Positions 37,388-46,808 of a DNA stretch of 64,000 nucleotides are shown here, piece after piece (the first letter of the stretch is position 1; every line of letters starts with the position of its first letter). The stretch covers positions 62,001 to 126,000 of the forward strand of contig CAZWQM010000003.1 of NCBI GenBank assembly GCA_964636225.1, given 5' to 3'. The notes under the pieces are model-generated. The model was not told where the DNA came from and did not search any database. It was given only the letters and a program-made list of their open reading frames with translations. Origin of the DNA: UBA1858 sp964636225. GTDB taxonomy: Bacteria; Pseudomonadota; Gammaproteobacteria; UBA4575. The translations under genes were made by a program, and so were the position numbers.

Positions 37388-38848
37388 ATGCTTAAACCTT
37401 CCTTACAATTGCGTGTAGGACAATCGCTGTCTATGACGCCTCAATTGCAGCATGCGATCAAGCTTCTGCAACTTTCTTCATTGGAGCTTCAACAGGAAAT
37501 TCAGCAAATTTTTGAAACCAATCCAATGCTTGAAAGGGACGAAGAGCCGGCATCAAATAATCAGGAAAGCACAGAAAAAAACGAAGATGTCCCAGCCTCA
37601 TCCATGCCGGCAGAACAGGACATCACCACCACCAAAGATCAAATCTCTGACGAACTACCTATCGATAGCAACTGGGAAGACATATATCAGGCTTCAAATG
37701 TTTATAGTGAAACACCTCAAGAGCCTTCACGCGATGTCTACGAAAATGAGAGCGTTTCAGATAATTCCTTACAGGAACATCTTTTACAACAAATAAATCT
37801 AATCAATCTCAGCGATATCGACCGCGTGATTGCTATCACCATCATTGATGAAATCGACAATGACGGTTACTTGACTGACAGCATCGAAAATCTTCATACC
37901 GGCCTGGTCGAGACTTTCGAGGAACTAGAACAGGATGAAGTCGAAGCGGTACTGCATTTAATTCAGCATCTCGATCCAATTGGTACCGGAGCAAAAGATT
38001 TATCCGAGTGTCTGGGAATACAACTGCGTATATTGTCTCCGGAGACGCCGCATCTGAAGAATGCCATTGAGATTGTTGATAATTACATCGAAGCATTAGG
38101 CAGTCGTAATACCAAGCTAATTCGACGCCGCATGGATCTGACGGAAGAAGAGCTCAATGCGACAATTGCACTTATTCAGTCCCTTAACCCAAGACCTGGT
38201 GCACAAGTTTCCAATAACAGCACAGAATATATTGTACCGGATGTTTCTGTAGTCAAACGGGGAAACACCTGGCGCGTTGAATTAAATGCCGAGACAGCGC
38301 CAAAACTTCGTATTAATAATACTTATGCGGACCTGATAAAACGCGCTGATAGCAGTGCGGATAAAAATTATATGCGCACCCAGCTTCAGGAGGCGCGCTG
38401 GTTTATCAAGAGTCTGCACAGCCGCAACGAGACACTACTGCGAGTGGCCACTTCCATCATCGAACATCAACGTAAATTCCTGGAGTATGGTCCTGAAGCC
38501 ATGAAGCCACTGGTATTGCGGGATATCGCGGAAGTACTGGCATTGCACGAATCCACTGTTTCGCGCCTAACCACCAATAAATATATGCATACTCCAAGAG
38601 GGATTTTTGAGTTTAAATACTTTTTTTCCAGTCACGTCGGTACCTCAGATGGCGGTGTCTGCTCTGCCACGGCAATACGAGCCATGATCAAAAAGCTGAT
38701 TGACGAGGAAGATAGCGCGAAGCCATTGAGTGACAGTAAAATCGCCCAATTATTAGACGAAAAAGGGATAAATGTCGCTCGTCGCACGGTAGCAAAATAC
38801 CGCGAGGCTCTATCAATCCCGCCCTCAAATGAACGCAAACAGCTGTAA
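37388..38848 (+). CDS. rpoN: RNA polymerase sigma-54 factor
   Basis: A 486-residue sigma-54. Region I (1-50) is Gln/Leu-rich (QLRVGQSLSMTPQLQHAIKLLQLSSLELQQEIQ), region II (about 55-130) is acidic, followed by core-binding and HTH domains and the RpoN box ARRTVAKYRE near the C-terminus, which reads the -24 element. The usual hpf-ptsN pair follows. Target promoters were not identified in this window. Confidence 0.96.
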   Translation: MLKPSLQLRVGQSLSMTPQLQHAIKLLQLSSLELQQEIQQIFETNPMLERDEEPASNNQESTEKNEDVPASSMPAEQDITTTKDQISDELPIDSNWEDIYQASNVYSETPQEPSRDVYENESVSDNSLQEHLLQQINLINLSDIDRVIAITIIDEIDNDGYLTDSIENLHTGLVETFEELEQDEVEAVLHLIQHLDPIGTGAKDLSECLGIQLRILSPETPHLKNAIEIVDNYIEALGSRNTKLIRRRMDLTEEELNATIALIQSLNPRPGAQVSNNSTEYIVPDVSVVKRGNTWRVELNAETAPKLRINNTYADLIKRADSSADKNYMRTQLQEARWFIKSLHSRNETLLRVATSIIEHQRKFLEYGPEAMKPLVLRDIAEVLALHESTVSRLTTNKYMHTPRGIFEFKYFFSSHVGTSDGGVCSATAIRAMIKKLIDEEDSAKPLSDSKIAQLLDEKGINVARRTVAKYREALSIPPSNERKQL

Positions 38849-39071
38849 CATCCTATAATTTGAATAGATCAGGCAAAATTCCCACCCGCAAGACAGTCTA
38901 AATAATCGACTTTGTCCACATATTACAGCCACTGGTTGCGCTATGATTGAGTCAGAACTACACTTAAGTTGGTGTTCGTAACCGCTGGAAAAAAGCAACT
39001 GGAATTGCTCGCAGAAGGGGGTTATAAAGTAGTTGAGAAACACCTTAAAGCCACAATTCACGGAGGGATAA

Positions 39072-39392
39072 ATGCAAATAGAATTAACAGGGCATCACCT
39101 TGATATAACTCCCGCAATAAGAAATTTCGTTAATGAAAAGTTCAAACGTCTGGAAAGGCACTTCGATCACGTCATCAACACACACGTAGTACTCACAGTA
39201 GAAAAGCTTCGACATCAGGCAGAAGCATCAATGCTGGTCAGCCGAAACAAGATTTTTGCCAATGCCACAGCAGACGATATGTATGTGGCCATTGATGAGC
39301 TTATCGACAAGCTTGACCGCCAGATTGTCAAGCATAAAGAAAAAATCAAAGATCATCACAATCAAGAAGGCACCCACAGAAATCTTGTCTAG
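39072..39392 (+). CDS. hpf: Ribosome hibernation promoting factor, short form
   Basis: A 106-residue S30AE-domain protein (beta-alpha-beta-beta-beta-alpha) that binds the 30S decoding site and favours 100S dimers. MQIELTGHHLDITPAIRNFVNEKFKRLERHFD is the typical N-terminus. The length marks it as short HPF, without the dimerisation domain of long forms. A strong GGAGGG precedes the ATG. The 223-bp gap after rpoN suggests a promoter of its own. Confidence 0.95.
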   Translation: MQIELTGHHLDITPAIRNFVNEKFKRLERHFDHVINTHVVLTVEKLRHQAEASMLVSRNKIFANATADDMYVAIDELIDKLDRQIVKHKEKIKDHHNQEGTHRNLV

Positions 39393-39416
39393 CGGTACCG
39401 AATATTAATTAACACC

Positions 39417-39893
39417 ATGGAAAACGTTTCACTCGCTCGCTATCTTGACGCCAGTCGCGTGCTGCTGCTACAGGAAATTAGCAGTAAGAAGCGAGTATTT
39501 GAGTTGCTTGGAGAATTGCTTGCCAAAAAGCTTGAGAGTATCCATGCAAGTCAAGTGAGCGCGGGCCTTCAAGCGCGCGAGCGTCTGGGCACCACCGCTT
39601 TAGGTGAAGGCGTTGCTATTCCTCACTGCCGTATGGATAACATCAGTGAAATACGTAGCGCGGTGATTAAACTTGTGCAACCAGTAGATTTTGATGCGCC
39701 GGATGATCAGAAAGTCTCTATTTTCTACGCACTTCTGGTCCCTAGTGAAGCCACTGACGAACACTTAAAAACTCTCGCCTCTCTTGCCGAATTCTTATCC
39801 GATCAGGAAAACCGCAGCAAACTTCGAAACTGCACCACCTCAGAACAATTACTGAATATATTTGCTGAAACTTCAGACAAGCATGCTGCATAA
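39417..39893 (+). CDS. ptsN: EIIA-Ntr, nitrogen-PTS regulatory protein
   Basis: A 158-residue EIIA domain of the fructose/mannitol fold with the phosphorylated histidine His70 in GEGVAIPHCRM. Final phospho-acceptor of the regulatory PTS (EI, HPr, EIIA); in relatives it controls potassium transport, KdpD and stress genes. 24 bp after hpf. Confidence 0.95.
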   Translation: MENVSLARYLDASRVLLLQEISSKKRVFELLGELLAKKLESIHASQVSAGLQARERLGTTALGEGVAIPHCRMDNISEIRSAVIKLVQPVDFDAPDDQKVSIFYALLVPSEATDEHLKTLASLAEFLSDQENRSKLRNCTTSEQLLNIFAETSDKHAA

Positions 39894-39947
39894 TACTGGC
39901 TTTGAATTGTCAGTACGCTCGCATATTCACAGCGCAATTATTTAAAC

Positions 39948-40892
39948 ATGCCAGAAAATACCACGCCTCAGTCGATTCTTGATGCACTTAGCAAGGAGCT
40001 GGAGCTATCCATCTGGTATGGAGAACAATATTTAAACCACCCTTTTTCCCACCACAGCTTCAGTGATGATTCAGCCACTCTGGTAGGTTATTTCAATTTG
40101 ATTCATTCCAGCCAGGCACAGGTGCTGGGAAAAGTTGAATCCAAATATCTGGAATCCCTTAACCAGGACGACAGGCATAAAGCCTATAAAAGACTATTTG
40201 GCTCAGATACCGTCGCCATCTTTTTCACTGATGGCCTGATGCCGCCATTAGAATTAAAAACCTATGCGGATGAACACAAATCACCGATCTTCTGCTCCGA
40301 TCTTTCTTCCACTGAAATTATTACTCATTTGCGTTATTTTCTATCACGTGCCTTAGCTGACAAAGTTATTTTGCATGGCGTTTTTATGGAGGTGAGCAGT
40401 CTGGGTGTCCTGCTGACAGGTGAAAGCGGTCTGGGTAAAAGCGAACTGGCGCTTGAACTGGTAACGCGTGGCCACCGACTGATTGCAGATGATGCGCCTG
40501 AGTTTATGCGTATAGCGCCCGACATTATCATGGGCTCTTGCCCTTCCATACTTAGGGACTTCCTCGAAGTACGTGGACTGGGCGTACTGGATATTCGTGA
40601 AATGTACGGTGACAGCGCGATTAAATTCAGTAAATATTTACGTCTGATCATCCACCTTACGGCTATGCAATCGATTCCAAAATCGGAAGACAGACTGGCC
40701 AATCCACAGTTGACCAAAAATGTATTGGGGTTGGAAATTCCAGTGATACGCTTGCCGGTCGCTGCGGGCCGTAACCTGGCAGTCATGGCCGAAGCAGCGG
40801 TGCGAAATCACTTGTTGATGCAGAAAGGCTACAATGCTGCAGATAACTTTGTTGGACGTCAGCAGCAATTCATTCAGCAGGACTCTGCATGA
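39948..40892 (+). CDS. hprK: HPr kinase/phosphorylase
   Basis: A 314-residue bifunctional enzyme phosphorylating and dephosphorylating HPr on Ser46. Walker A GESGLGKS in the C-terminal catalytic domain and the family signature EVRGLGVLDIREMYG are present. Absent from enteric bacteria but found in many other proteobacteria beside ptsN and rapZ. Overlaps the rapZ start by four bases. Confidence 0.95.
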   Translation: MPENTTPQSILDALSKELELSIWYGEQYLNHPFSHHSFSDDSATLVGYFNLIHSSQAQVLGKVESKYLESLNQDDRHKAYKRLFGSDTVAIFFTDGLMPPLELKTYADEHKSPIFCSDLSSTEIITHLRYFLSRALADKVILHGVFMEVSSLGVLLTGESGLGKSELALELVTRGHRLIADDAPEFMRIAPDIIMGSCPSILRDFLEVRGLGVLDIREMYGDSAIKFSKYLRLIIHLTAMQSIPKSEDRLANPQLTKNVLGLEIPVIRLPVAAGRNLAVMAEAAVRNHLLMQKGYNAADNFVGRQQQFIQQDSA

Positions 40893-41749
40893 GAATTCTG
40901 ATTATCACTGGTCTTTCTGGCTCAGGTAAATCCGTCGCACTAAACACTCTGGAAGACGATGATTTCTACTGCGTCGACAACTTACCTGTATCACTGTTAC
41001 CTACTTTTATTAAACAGTGCTTGCAGGAGGAAAAACCTTATCACGAAAAAATCGCAGTCGGAATTGACTCGCGTGCCGGCAGTGAAAGTATCGATAATCT
41101 AATCCGTCTGGTACAACAATTTAAACAAGACAACATACCCATTGAAGTGCTGTTTTTCAGCGCTGAAATTAACACTCTGATTAAACGCTTTAGCGAAACC
41201 CGACGCAAACATCCGCTAACTACCAAGGCTATTCCATTAATCACTGCCATTCATTTGGAAAAGGAATTACTCAGTAAAATAGCCGATTATGCCGACCTCA
41301 ATATTGACACCACCAAAACCAATGTCCGACAGCTGCGTAAATTAGTCAACCAGGTAGTCATTAAAAAATCCACTACCGGCCTGACCATCGTTCTGCAATC
41401 CTTTGGTTTTAAACACGGAATCCCAAGCGACTCAGACTTTATGTTTGATGTACGTTGTCTGCCTAACCCTTACTGGCAACCCAATCTTCGCAACCTTTCC
41501 GGAAAAGACACGGCCGTGATGAACTATCTGGGCTCATGCAGCGAAGTGGATAACATGATTCAATCCATTATTGAGTTTATGCAAAAATGGATCCCTTTAT
41601 TTGAAGAAGAAAACCGAAGCTACCTGACATTATCCATCGGTTGCACAGGAGGGCATCACCGCTCCGTTTATTGCGTGAATCAAATTGCCCATCAGCTGGG
41701 CAAACTCATGCAACAACCGATAACAGTAAGACACAGAGAATTTGAGTAA
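40889..41749 (+). CDS. rapZ: RapZ, RNase adapter / nucleotide-binding protein
   Basis: A 286-residue P-loop protein with Walker A GLSGSGKS at 8-15, DDFYCVDNLPVSLLP, and the C-terminal SIGCTGGHHRSV motif. In E. coli RapZ binds GlcN6P and small RNAs to tune glmS and amino-sugar synthesis; no such sRNA was looked for beyond this window. Confidence 0.95.
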   Translation: MRILIITGLSGSGKSVALNTLEDDDFYCVDNLPVSLLPTFIKQCLQEEKPYHEKIAVGIDSRAGSESIDNLIRLVQQFKQDNIPIEVLFFSAEINTLIKRFSETRRKHPLTTKAIPLITAIHLEKELLSKIADYADLNIDTTKTNVRQLRKLVNQVVIKKSTTGLTIVLQSFGFKHGIPSDSDFMFDVRCLPNPYWQPNLRNLSGKDTAVMNYLGSCSEVDNMIQSIIEFMQKWIPLFEEENRSYLTLSIGCTGGHHRSVYCVNQIAHQLGKLMQQPITVRHREFE

Positions 41750-41755
41750 ATCATC

Positions 41756-42154
41756 ATGCCAGTAGGAATACTTATCGTTACACATGGGGACATTGGTGAA
41801 GAGTTGCTTGCAACCGCACGCTCCACGCTGGGTGGTACACTTCCATTAAAGTGTAGAGCCCTATCAGTATCACCCAATTGTTGTCCTGATGCACAACATA
41901 AAAAAGCCAGAACCATGCTTGATTCGGTTAATGATGGCAGCGGCGTACTGATTCTTACAGATATGTATGGATCCACCCCAAGCAATATTGCTAACAGCTT
42001 TGAAGCAGATAAAGATGTTGAAATTGTAGCGGGTGTTAATTTACCCATGTTTATACGCGCACTCAATTATCCCGATTTGAGCTTGTCAGAATTGACGGAG
42101 AAAGCATTATCGGGGGGGCGCGAAGGTGTCATTTTATGCGAACAGAAAAAGTGA
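41756..42154 (+). CDS. PTS EIIA component, mannose family
   Basis: A 132-residue EIIA-Man domain with the phospho-accepting His10 in VTHGDIGEELL and a DMYGSTPSN segment typical of the family. No EIIB, EIIC or EIID genes follow, so it likely acts as a regulator in the PTS relay and not in mannose uptake (inference). Confidence 0.93.
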   Translation: MPVGILIVTHGDIGEELLATARSTLGGTLPLKCRALSVSPNCCPDAQHKKARTMLDSVNDGSGVLILTDMYGSTPSNIANSFEADKDVEIVAGVNLPMFIRALNYPDLSLSELTEKALSGGREGVILCEQKK

Positions 42155-42160
42155 AATTGA

Positions 42161-42430
42161 ATGATTGAAGATCAGGCGATAATCTGTAACAAGCTCGGAT
42201 TACATGCTCGAGCCGCGGCAAAATTTGTGGCCACAGCCAGTGCGTTTGAATCTGAAATTGAAATAGAAAAAGACAGCAAACGCGTTAACGGCAAAAGCAT
42301 TATGGGCGTCATGATGCTGGCGGCTAGCAAGGGAACCCAAATCAAATTATACATCGATGGCGCAGATGCCGAAGATGCAATGGTCAAATTACAGCAGCTT
42401 ATTGCAAACCGTTTTGGTGAAGACGAATAA
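42161..42430 (+). CDS. ptsH: HPr phosphocarrier protein
   Basis: An 89-residue HPr with the catalytic histidine His15 in LGLHARAAAKF and the regulatory serine Ser46 in VNGKSIMGVMML. The intact Ser46 site agrees with the presence of HPr kinase four genes upstream. Receives phosphate from the downstream EI. Confidence 0.95.
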   Translation: MIEDQAIICNKLGLHARAAAKFVATASAFESEIEIEKDSKRVNGKSIMGVMMLAASKGTQIKLYIDGADAEDAMVKLQQLIANRFGEDE

Positions 42431-42446
42431 CAACATATAGGAAGTC

Positions 42447-44180
42447 ATGGCATTAATTATAAGTGGATTAGGCGTATCAAGAGGCATTGCCATTGGCAAT
42501 GTGCATTTACTGCTGAGAAGTTCTCTTGAAGTATATGAACGCACTCTACATTCAGATGAAATAAGTGCCGAAGTAAAACGCTTCAAATATGCCGTCGACA
42601 GGGCCAGTAAAGAATTACATAAGATACAAAATTCCATTCCCGAAGAAGCCCCGAAAGAAATAGCTTCATTTATAGAGTCACATTTATTGATGCTTAAGGA
42701 TTCCATGCTATCCAAAGCACCAATAGATATCATCAAAGAAGTTTACTGTAACGCTGAATGGGCGCTAAAGCTTCAACGTGACAAACTGGTTGCCGTATTT
42801 GAGCAAATGGAAGATGAATATTTGCAAACACGCCAGAATGATATTGATCATGTCATTAATCTGATTCAGAAAATGTTATTTGACCAGCAATACGAGGTCG
42901 AAAAAGAAATCCAGACGTTACGTGGCTCTATTATTGTTGCGGATGATTTAACGCCAGCCGACACAGTGGTATTGCAACATCAAAACATTGCTGGGTTTGT
43001 CACTGAACTGGGAGGACCTCTCTCTCATACCGCTATTATTGCGCGCAGTCTGGGTATTCCTGCGATTGTTGGTATGCAGGATGCACGCTTGTTGCTCAAG
43101 GAAAATGAACAAATCATCATTGATGGCACAGAAGGTATGGTACTAGCTGGCGTCGATGATAAAACAATTAAAGAATATAAAGATAAGCAAAAAGAAGAAA
43201 AAGTAGAACGCCGCAAGCTGGAATCACTGCGTGATGTCAAAGCTAAAACCAAAGACGGGATCGAAATAAATTTACAAGCCAATATTGAGCTCATTGATGA
43301 CGTCAAAGCACTCAAGCAAAGTGGTGCTCAGGGAGTCGGCCTGTACAGAACTGAATTTCTTTACATTGACCGTGAAAAACCCGCCTCAGAAGCTGAGCAG
43401 CTCAACGCTTATAAAAAAGTAATCCGCGCGCTTAAAGGAAAGTCTGTCACCATTCGCACACTGGATTTAGGAGCAGAAAAAGAATTTGATCCAAAATACA
43501 AAGGTCCGCTTGTACAGAATCCGGCACTTGGATTACGTGGCCTTAGACGCTCACTTAAAGATACTGAGCTGTTTAAACTTCAGCTACGCGCAATCTTGCG
43601 CGCTTCCGTAATTGGACCAGTACGAGTAATGTTCCCCATGATTACCAGCCATGAAGAATTAATGATGGCGTTATCCGTGCTGGATCAGGCCAAACGTGAA
43701 TTAAAAGAAGAAGATAAGGAATTTGATAACGAGATTCCTATTGGCATTATGATAGAAGTCCCCGCAGCCGCACTGGTTGCCACACGCTTTGCCAAACAGC
43801 TGGACTTTCTGTCCATTGGAACCAACGACTTAATACAATATACACTGGCAATTGACCGTATTGACGAATCGGTCAACTACTTGTACGACCCGTTACACCC
43901 GGCTGTGCTTAAACTTATTCAATTGACCTTACAAGCCGGTCGACAGGCAAAAATTCCTGTCTCCATGTGCGGGGAAATGGCTGGAGACCCTCGCTACACA
44001 CGCTTGTTACTGGGTATAGGGTTAAGGGATTTCAGCGCCCATCCGGCCACGGTGCTGGAAGTGAAGTCGATTATTAATTCCAGTTCGGTCAAAAAGCTGG
44101 AGCCTATGTGTAAAAAAATACTTAGCGCCTCCACACGACCGGATAAAATTCACGAACTAATAGATCAGCTAAATGCATAG
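42447..44180 (+). CDS. ptsI: Phosphoenolpyruvate-protein phosphotransferase (EI)
   Basis: A 577-residue enzyme I: HPr-binding helical region, phospho-histidine domain with His194 in LGGPLSHTAIIARSLGIP, and a PEP-binding TIM barrel (RTLDLGAEKE, ALGLRGLRRSL, GTNDLIQYTLAIDR, CGEMAGDP). It lacks an N-terminal GAF domain, so it is the plain EI type and not EI-Ntr (PtsP). Start uses AGGAAG 8 bp upstream. Confidence 0.96.
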   Translation: MALIISGLGVSRGIAIGNVHLLLRSSLEVYERTLHSDEISAEVKRFKYAVDRASKELHKIQNSIPEEAPKEIASFIESHLLMLKDSMLSKAPIDIIKEVYCNAEWALKLQRDKLVAVFEQMEDEYLQTRQNDIDHVINLIQKMLFDQQYEVEKEIQTLRGSIIVADDLTPADTVVLQHQNIAGFVTELGGPLSHTAIIARSLGIPAIVGMQDARLLLKENEQIIIDGTEGMVLAGVDDKTIKEYKDKQKEEKVERRKLESLRDVKAKTKDGIEINLQANIELIDDVKALKQSGAQGVGLYRTEFLYIDREKPASEAEQLNAYKKVIRALKGKSVTIRTLDLGAEKEFDPKYKGPLVQNPALGLRGLRRSLKDTELFKLQLRAILRASVIGPVRVMFPMITSHEELMMALSVLDQAKRELKEEDKEFDNEIPIGIMIEVPAAALVATRFAKQLDFLSIGTNDLIQYTLAIDRIDESVNYLYDPLHPAVLKLIQLTLQAGRQAKIPVSMCGEMAGDPRYTRLLLGIGLRDFSAHPATVLEVKSIINSSSVKKLEPMCKKILSASTRPDKIHELIDQLNA

Positions 44181-44328
44181 ACTTATCGGCATTGTGCATC
44201 ATGAAATTATATTCATACCGGTTTGTTTAATCTTTACACTGAAATTTTAAAAACCTTTTTTGCATTCGCCTAACGAACGGGTACACTTGATTGACGCTAT
44301 GCATTCATAGCCAAGTAAAGGACCCGTA

Positions 44329-45675
44329 ATGTCGGAAATACAAGCACGTGACAATTTGCATATCATCACCGAAGCACTCAATTCAGGTGAGATGCAGCGT
44401 GCCGGGCGCATATTGAATGCTTTTCATCCCGCTGAGATTGCTCATCTGCTCGAATCCCTGCCGCAATCCCAACGCATGTTCGTCTGGAATATGCTGGACC
44501 ATGATGACGATGGTGAAATCTTGCTGCATGTTGGTGACGAGGTTCGTAGTGGTCTGATTGAGGTGATGGACCGGGATCAACTGATCTCGGCAACGGAAGG
44601 ACTGGATCTGGATGACCTGGCTGACTTATTAGCTGATCTTCCTTCTGCAGTAACTGACACCGCATTAAGCAATCTGGACATCAGTGACCGTCATCGACTC
44701 GAGGCGGTTTTACTATTTGACGAGAATAGCGCTGGCGGGCTGATGAACACCGACACCGTGACGGTGCGCAAATCCATCAGTCTGGATGTAGTATTAAGAT
44801 ATCTACGTTTACGCAAAAACCTCCCGGCACATACCGACTGTCTGTTTGTGGTTGATCGTTATGAAAACTACATAGGCACACTGACTTTGTCAGACATACT
44901 CACCAATGACCCCTCAACCCTGGTCCAGGATCTGCTCAAAGAAAAAGTTGAACCCATTCATGTGACGGACAGTGCAACCGATGTCGCTCATAAATTTGAA
45001 CATCTTGATTTGATTTCCGCCCCGGTCGTTGATGAACACCAAAAACTGCTCGGACGTATTACAATTGATGATGTGGTTGACGTGATTCGTGAAGAAGGCG
45101 AACACTCCATTATGAGTATGGCCGGTTTAACCGAAGAAGAAGATTTATTTGCGCCCATTACCAAATCAACGCGCCGACGCGCATTATGGCTGGGAGTCAA
45201 TATGCTGACCGCATTTCTTGCCGCATGGGTGATCAGTTTATTTCAAAGCACGCTGGAACAAATTATCGTGCTGGCTGTATTAATCCCAGTGGTTGCCAGT
45301 ATGGGCGGCATCGCTGGTAGTCAAACTTTAACACTGGTGATTCGAGGCATCGCGCTCAAACAAATTGGTCCGGCCAATTCAAGATTGTTGCTTTTAAGGG
45401 AACTGGGAGTCGGTGTGCTGAACGGGCTTTTGTGGTCTGTGATTGTCGCGATTATTGCTATCCTGTGGTTTCACGACCTTCAACTGGGATGGATAATTGC
45501 AATGGCTATGATGGCCAATTTAATCTGCGCAGGTCTTGCCGGTGTTCTTATTCCAATTGTGCTAAGAAAATATGGCATTGATCCAGCACTGGCCGGCGGT
45601 GTTGTATTAACGACTATCACCGATGTAGTGGGAATTTTTGCATTTCTTGGACTCGCCACCTGGTTACTGTTGTAG
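44329..45675 (+). CDS. mgtE: MgtE-type magnesium transporter
   Basis: A 448-residue Mg2+ channel: N-terminal superhelical domain (about 1-130), two CBS domains (about 135-255) that sense cytosolic Mg2+, and five C-terminal transmembrane helices (about 285-445) with PVVASMGGIAGSQTL lining the pore. Own 148-bp upstream gap; no Mg riboswitch was recognised there. Confidence 0.94.
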   Translation: MSEIQARDNLHIITEALNSGEMQRAGRILNAFHPAEIAHLLESLPQSQRMFVWNMLDHDDDGEILLHVGDEVRSGLIEVMDRDQLISATEGLDLDDLADLLADLPSAVTDTALSNLDISDRHRLEAVLLFDENSAGGLMNTDTVTVRKSISLDVVLRYLRLRKNLPAHTDCLFVVDRYENYIGTLTLSDILTNDPSTLVQDLLKEKVEPIHVTDSATDVAHKFEHLDLISAPVVDEHQKLLGRITIDDVVDVIREEGEHSIMSMAGLTEEEDLFAPITKSTRRRALWLGVNMLTAFLAAWVISLFQSTLEQIIVLAVLIPVVASMGGIAGSQTLTLVIRGIALKQIGPANSRLLLLRELGVGVLNGLLWSVIVAIIAILWFHDLQLGWIIAMAMMANLICAGLAGVLIPIVLRKYGIDPALAGGVVLTTITDVVGIFAFLGLATWLLL

Positions 45676-45730
45676 CTATTGGCGATACAAATAAAATAGA
45701 TACGGATTGAGCCAAGGTATGTCAAAGACT

Positions 45731-46297
45731 CTACGCCTTGGGTAAAGTGACTCCGGTCTGACCCTGATATTTACCACCGCGATCTTTGTACGAAGTTTCG
45801 CATTCTTCATCAGACTCAAAAAACAACATTTGCGCTACACCTTCATTGGCATAGATTTTTGCTGGTAGTGGTGTGGTGTTTGAAAATTCCAATGTCACGT
45901 GGCCTTCCCATTCAGGCTCAAGCGGTGTCACGTTAACAATAATTCCACAACGCGCATAAGTGGATTTACCCAGACACACTGTTAACACGGATCTTGGAAT
46001 TCGAAAATATTCTACCGTGCTGGCAAGCGCAAACGAATTGGGCGGGATAATGCAGACATCACCTTCAAAATCGACAAAACTTTCCTGGCTAAATGCCTTA
46101 GGATCCACCACCGCAGAATTAATATTGGTAAATATTTTGAAATGATTGGAACAGCGCACATCATAGCCATAACTGGAAGTGCCGTAGGAAATTATTTTCT
46201 GCTCATTGACTTGCTTAACTTGACCCGCAACAAACGGTTCTATCATTTGCTGCTCTTCTGCCATTCGCCGAATCCAGCGATCTGATTTAATCGACAT
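45731..46297 (-). CDS. dcd: dCTP deaminase
   Basis: A 188-residue trimeric enzyme converting dCTP to dUTP for thymidylate supply. SYGYDVRCSNHF, SVVLTVCLGKSTYARCG-like residues (LGKSTYARCGIIVNVTPLEPEWEGHVTLEFSNT) and FFESDEECETSYKDRGGKYQGQTGV near the C-terminus match Dcd. Follows the LEA lipoprotein gene? No: it is the last gene of the apbC/LEA/dcd minus-strand trio, 8 bp behind the LEA gene. Confidence 0.95.
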   Translation of the reverse strand: MSIKSDRWIRRMAEEQQMIEPFVAGQVKQVNEQKIISYGTSSYGYDVRCSNHFKIFTNINSAVVDPKAFSQESFVDFEGDVCIIPPNSFALASTVEYFRIPRSVLTVCLGKSTYARCGIIVNVTPLEPEWEGHVTLEFSNTTPLPAKIYANEGVAQMLFFESDEECETSYKDRGGKYQGQTGVTLPKA

Positions 46298-46305
46298 AAA
46301 GAGAT

Positions 46306-46773
46306 TTATTTAAATGGTGAAACAAATGGCAATTTAAAATCACCCTGTTTGGAAAACGGAATTGCGTCATTAAAAATTGATGTTTTTATATTACCTTTTA
46401 CCGTGTAATCCGCATTACCTGTTTTCAGAACTTCAGGAATTGTTTCGATTAAGCCAAAGTAAGACAAGCTTATCGGCAATTGAATGGCTTCACTGCCATA
46501 CGCTGGAATGGAAATTGACTGATCATCCTGACCAGTAACCAGTTTATTTCCAGCCACAAACACTTCGTAACTTAGACCTCTTGCACCGATTTTAACCTCA
46601 TTGGGGTTATCGATATCCAGAGTCACGATAGCATCAATGCCACTTAATGTTGCTTCGGTGACTTGCAGTTCACGCACCTGAACTTTCGGTTCAAGCATGG
46701 GCTTTGAGAGCGGATTGGCACAGCCCGCAACGAATAAAACCAAAGCTAACAGGCTAACGGCTATACGTAACAT
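46306..46773 (-). CDS. LEA type 2 (WHy) domain lipoprotein
   Basis: A 155-residue putative lipoprotein: signal peptide with lipobox VAGC (Cys18), then a LEA_2/WHy beta-sandwich domain (about 35-140) with the hallmark LDIDNPNEV. Such proteins are stress-associated in plants and bacteria; the bacterial role is not settled. Between apbC and dcd on the minus strand. Confidence 0.85.
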   Translation of the reverse strand: MLRIAVSLLALVLFVAGCANPLSKPMLEPKVQVRELQVTEATLSGIDAIVTLDIDNPNEVKIGARGLSYEVFVAGNKLVTGQDDQSISIPAYGSEAIQLPISLSYFGLIETIPEVLKTGNADYTVKGNIKTSIFNDAIPFSKQGDFKLPFVSPFK

Positions 46774-46808
46774 TGAGCATCCCCCTAAAAATTTTGAACT
46801 GAAAGTTA

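Noticed and set aside
38849..39071. Sigma-54 promoter or small gene between rpoN and hpf
   Set aside because: No GG-N10-GC element at proper spacing was found, and the short open frames overlap the hpf start without translation signals.
40334..40786. 150-codon minus-strand open frame
   Set aside because: Antisense to hprK, which has intact Walker A and signature motifs.
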